A stretch of DNA of 23,879 bases from a virus, in the IMG/VR virus record IMGVR_UViG_3300032087_000763, positions 1 to 23,879 of that record. The stretch is one strand, 5' to 3'. The position numbers were made by a program, and so were the translations under genes. The notes under the pieces were generated by a model. The model did not search any database. It was given only the letters and a program-made list of their open reading frames with translations, and had not been told where the DNA came from. Positions 22,468 through 23,879 of the stretch are shown one piece after another (the first letter of the stretch is position 1; each line of letters starts with the position of its first letter).

Positions 22468-23879
22468 CTGGCTCCTCGGTCTGTTGTGGTTGTGTCATCT
22501 GCTGTGCGGCTCTTGTCGCTAATTCACTACCGCCCGCTGCCATCGCTTGTTGACCAGCTTGCATCATCATCTGCTGCTGCATTTGCTGCTGCATTTCTGC
22601 TTCTGATCGGACAGCATCCGGTAAATTAAGCCCGTAGAAAGCCTTACCCAAAAGCTCAGTCCATTTCACATAACTGAGAACATCCGGCGGCATCCCTTGT
22701 AGAAACTGAAGAGCCGCTTGAACTTTGGTAACATCCTGTTCGCGTCCAAGCGCCTCAAGTCCAGTAAGGATCGTAGGCTCGATCATCCCGTCCGGCCAAT
22801 TTGGTAGCTGGTTGCTTGCCTTCATCTGGAGGATTAATCGTTGCAAACGTGTTTGTTGCATTGTCTGATTTAACTGCGAGTAGACACCCCCCAACGCGCC
22901 CTCAAGCTCTTCTTGAGATCGTTGGATTTCGTAAGCTGTCGTACGTTCGCTATCTCTGACAGTCGACGACCCTAGCAAAAACGCAAAACCTAGTTCGCGC
23001 GATTGTCTGTCCAGTTCAGCCGCTGTGATCTGAAGCCCGTTGCCGTTCTGAAATTGTAACATCATTACGTCTTCGGGGTTTCCGACAATAATGTCGCCAT
23101 TGTCAGCTTGCGCTAAACGCCGTCTTAAGTTGAGACCACCCGCCGCATTCGGGCGAATCATAGTGACGTTGCGGCTTGCCATCGCTGCGCCATCCAGCAT
23201 CGATTTGCTGAGTGCATCGACACCGCGAAAATCAGGCAAGTGTTCTTCGACTTTACCTCGCCCGTAATCTTCACCGATGACGTTAGTCCACGTAAGTGCG
23301 TTATACGGCAGCATATCAAAGATGCCGTCTGAGTTTGGCACCTTTTCTTTGTTTACTTCCTGATAGCTTTTATATGTTCCATCGTTCAGCAGCATCGTGT
23401 GTGTCAGCAATTGCACACGGTCAGCGCTATAGTCTTCCGCTGTGACCATAGATTTTATTTGTTCCGGTAAACTTTCCGGACTGAGATATTCCTCAGTAAT
23501 TATTTCACGGACACGCCCTTGCATATCTCGTGAGACAACAAACTGATCCAGACGAAACACACGCATGGTGTTATCCGGCATCATCATCTCAAGAGCATTT
23601 CCGGTTACGATAAGATATTGTAAGACAAGGTTAGTAACAGGACGCCATTCTTTCCGCTCAATCTCAGCTTGGATAAGTTGTTCCGATAAAATCAGTCCTT
23701 GTTCGATGTCTTTGTCTACAGACATGTCGCCGTTCTGGATGCGAACTTCTGGCGGAATATCCAGCTTAAATGATGGCTTGCCGGGTGGGTACATAGCCAC
23801 CATTAATCGGCTCGCTAAGGAAACCACAGCCCTCGCGCCCAAGCCTTGGTAAGGCTCGGGCAACATGGTCGCATCGCTG
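22460..23879 (-). CDS. Portal (head-tail connector) protein, T7 gp8-like, 5' end outside window
   Basis: Dodecameric ring at the unique vertex through which DNA is packaged and ejected. The frame stays open to the right edge, and the conserved block PYQGLGARAVVSLASRLMVA, which in this family usually lies some tens of residues from the N-terminus, is at the very start of the visible part. The ATG at 23866 is therefore probably internal and the true start lies beyond 23879. Further family features are AMYPPGKPSFKL, YGRGKVEEHLPDFRGVDALS (about 197-216), SERTTAYEIQRSQEELEGAL (about 308-327), and a Gln/Met-rich C-terminal tail. About 470 residues are visible; T7 gp8 has 536. Confidence 0.93.
   Translation of the reverse strand, partial: SDATMLPEPYQGLGARAVVSLASRLMVAMYPPGKPSFKLDIPPEVRIQNGDMSVDKDIEQGLILSEQLIQAEIERKEWRPVTNLVLQYLIVTGNALEMMMPDNTMRVFRLDQFVVSRDMQGRVREIITEEYLSPESLPEQIKSMVTAEDYSADRVQLLTHTMLLNDGTYKSYQEVNKEKVPNSDGIFDMLPYNALTWTNVIGEDYGRGKVEEHLPDFRGVDALSKSMLDGAAMASRNVTMIRPNAAGGLNLRRRLAQADNGDIIVGNPEDVMMLQFQNGNGLQITAAELDRQSRELGFAFLLGSSTVRDSERTTAYEIQRSQEELEGALGGVYSQLNQTMQQTRLQRLILQMKASNQLPNWPDGMIEPTILTGLEALGREQDVTKVQAALQFLQGMPPDVLSYVKWTELLGKAFYGLNLPDAVRSEAEMQQQMQQQMMMQAGQQAMAAGGSELATRAAQQMTQPQQTEEPDV

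Overview
The window is the late (structural, lysis and DNA-packaging) arm of a T7-like podovirus. Every convincing gene is on the minus strand, so transcription runs from the right edge (23879) to the left edge (1). Gene order follows T7 closely: portal (gp8-like), scaffold (gp9), major capsid (gp10), tail tubes A and B (gp11, gp12), three or four ejection proteins (gp14, gp15, lysozyme, gp16), tail fibre (gp17), lysis genes, DNA maturase A (gp18) and terminase large subunit (gp19). The portal is cut by the right edge. The RNA polymerase, replication genes and any free endolysin are not in this window.

The host was probably a marine alphaproteobacterium. This is inferred from the holin, which resembles the three-TM type of gene transfer agents, from the 2OG-Fe(II) oxygenase that is common in marine phages, and from the small Lys/Arg-rich proteins seen near terminase genes in marine phages. 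Nothing in the sequence fixes the host.

Layout, in the direction of transcription. 23879-21613: portal and scaffold, ending in a strong terminator at about 21537-21565. 21430-20438: major capsid gene, ending in a second strong terminator at about 20388-20430, so the capsid gene sits between two terminators. 20373-12770-8613: tail tube and ejection genes, tightly coupled by 1-4 nt overlaps. A GH24 lysozyme is its own gene immediately before the gp16-like protein. 8611-5094: a gp17-like fibre anchor, two adhesin-like proteins sharing an N-terminal module (one with a galactose-binding-like domain, one very glycine-rich), and a tail assembly chaperone. 5121-3695: a compact membrane/lysis block with a small TM protein, a TM plus coiled-coil protein, a small Cys protein, the holin, a 51-residue lipoprotein and a Cys-knuckle peptide. 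3753-713: a 2OG-Fe(II) oxygenase, then DNA maturase A and terminase interleaved with three very small basic proteins. 712-302: a gene-free, G+C-rich region with inverted repeats and a promoter-like sequence. 301-2: one orphan gene.

Five genes shorter than 60 codons (3208-3297, 2802-2960, 3789-3944, 3695-3802, 4942-5121) were found by reading the gaps. Four have a good ribosome binding site or stop/start overlap; the fifth (4942-5121) rests on its protein sequence alone. No tRNA, CRISPR array, insertion sequence or integrase was seen.
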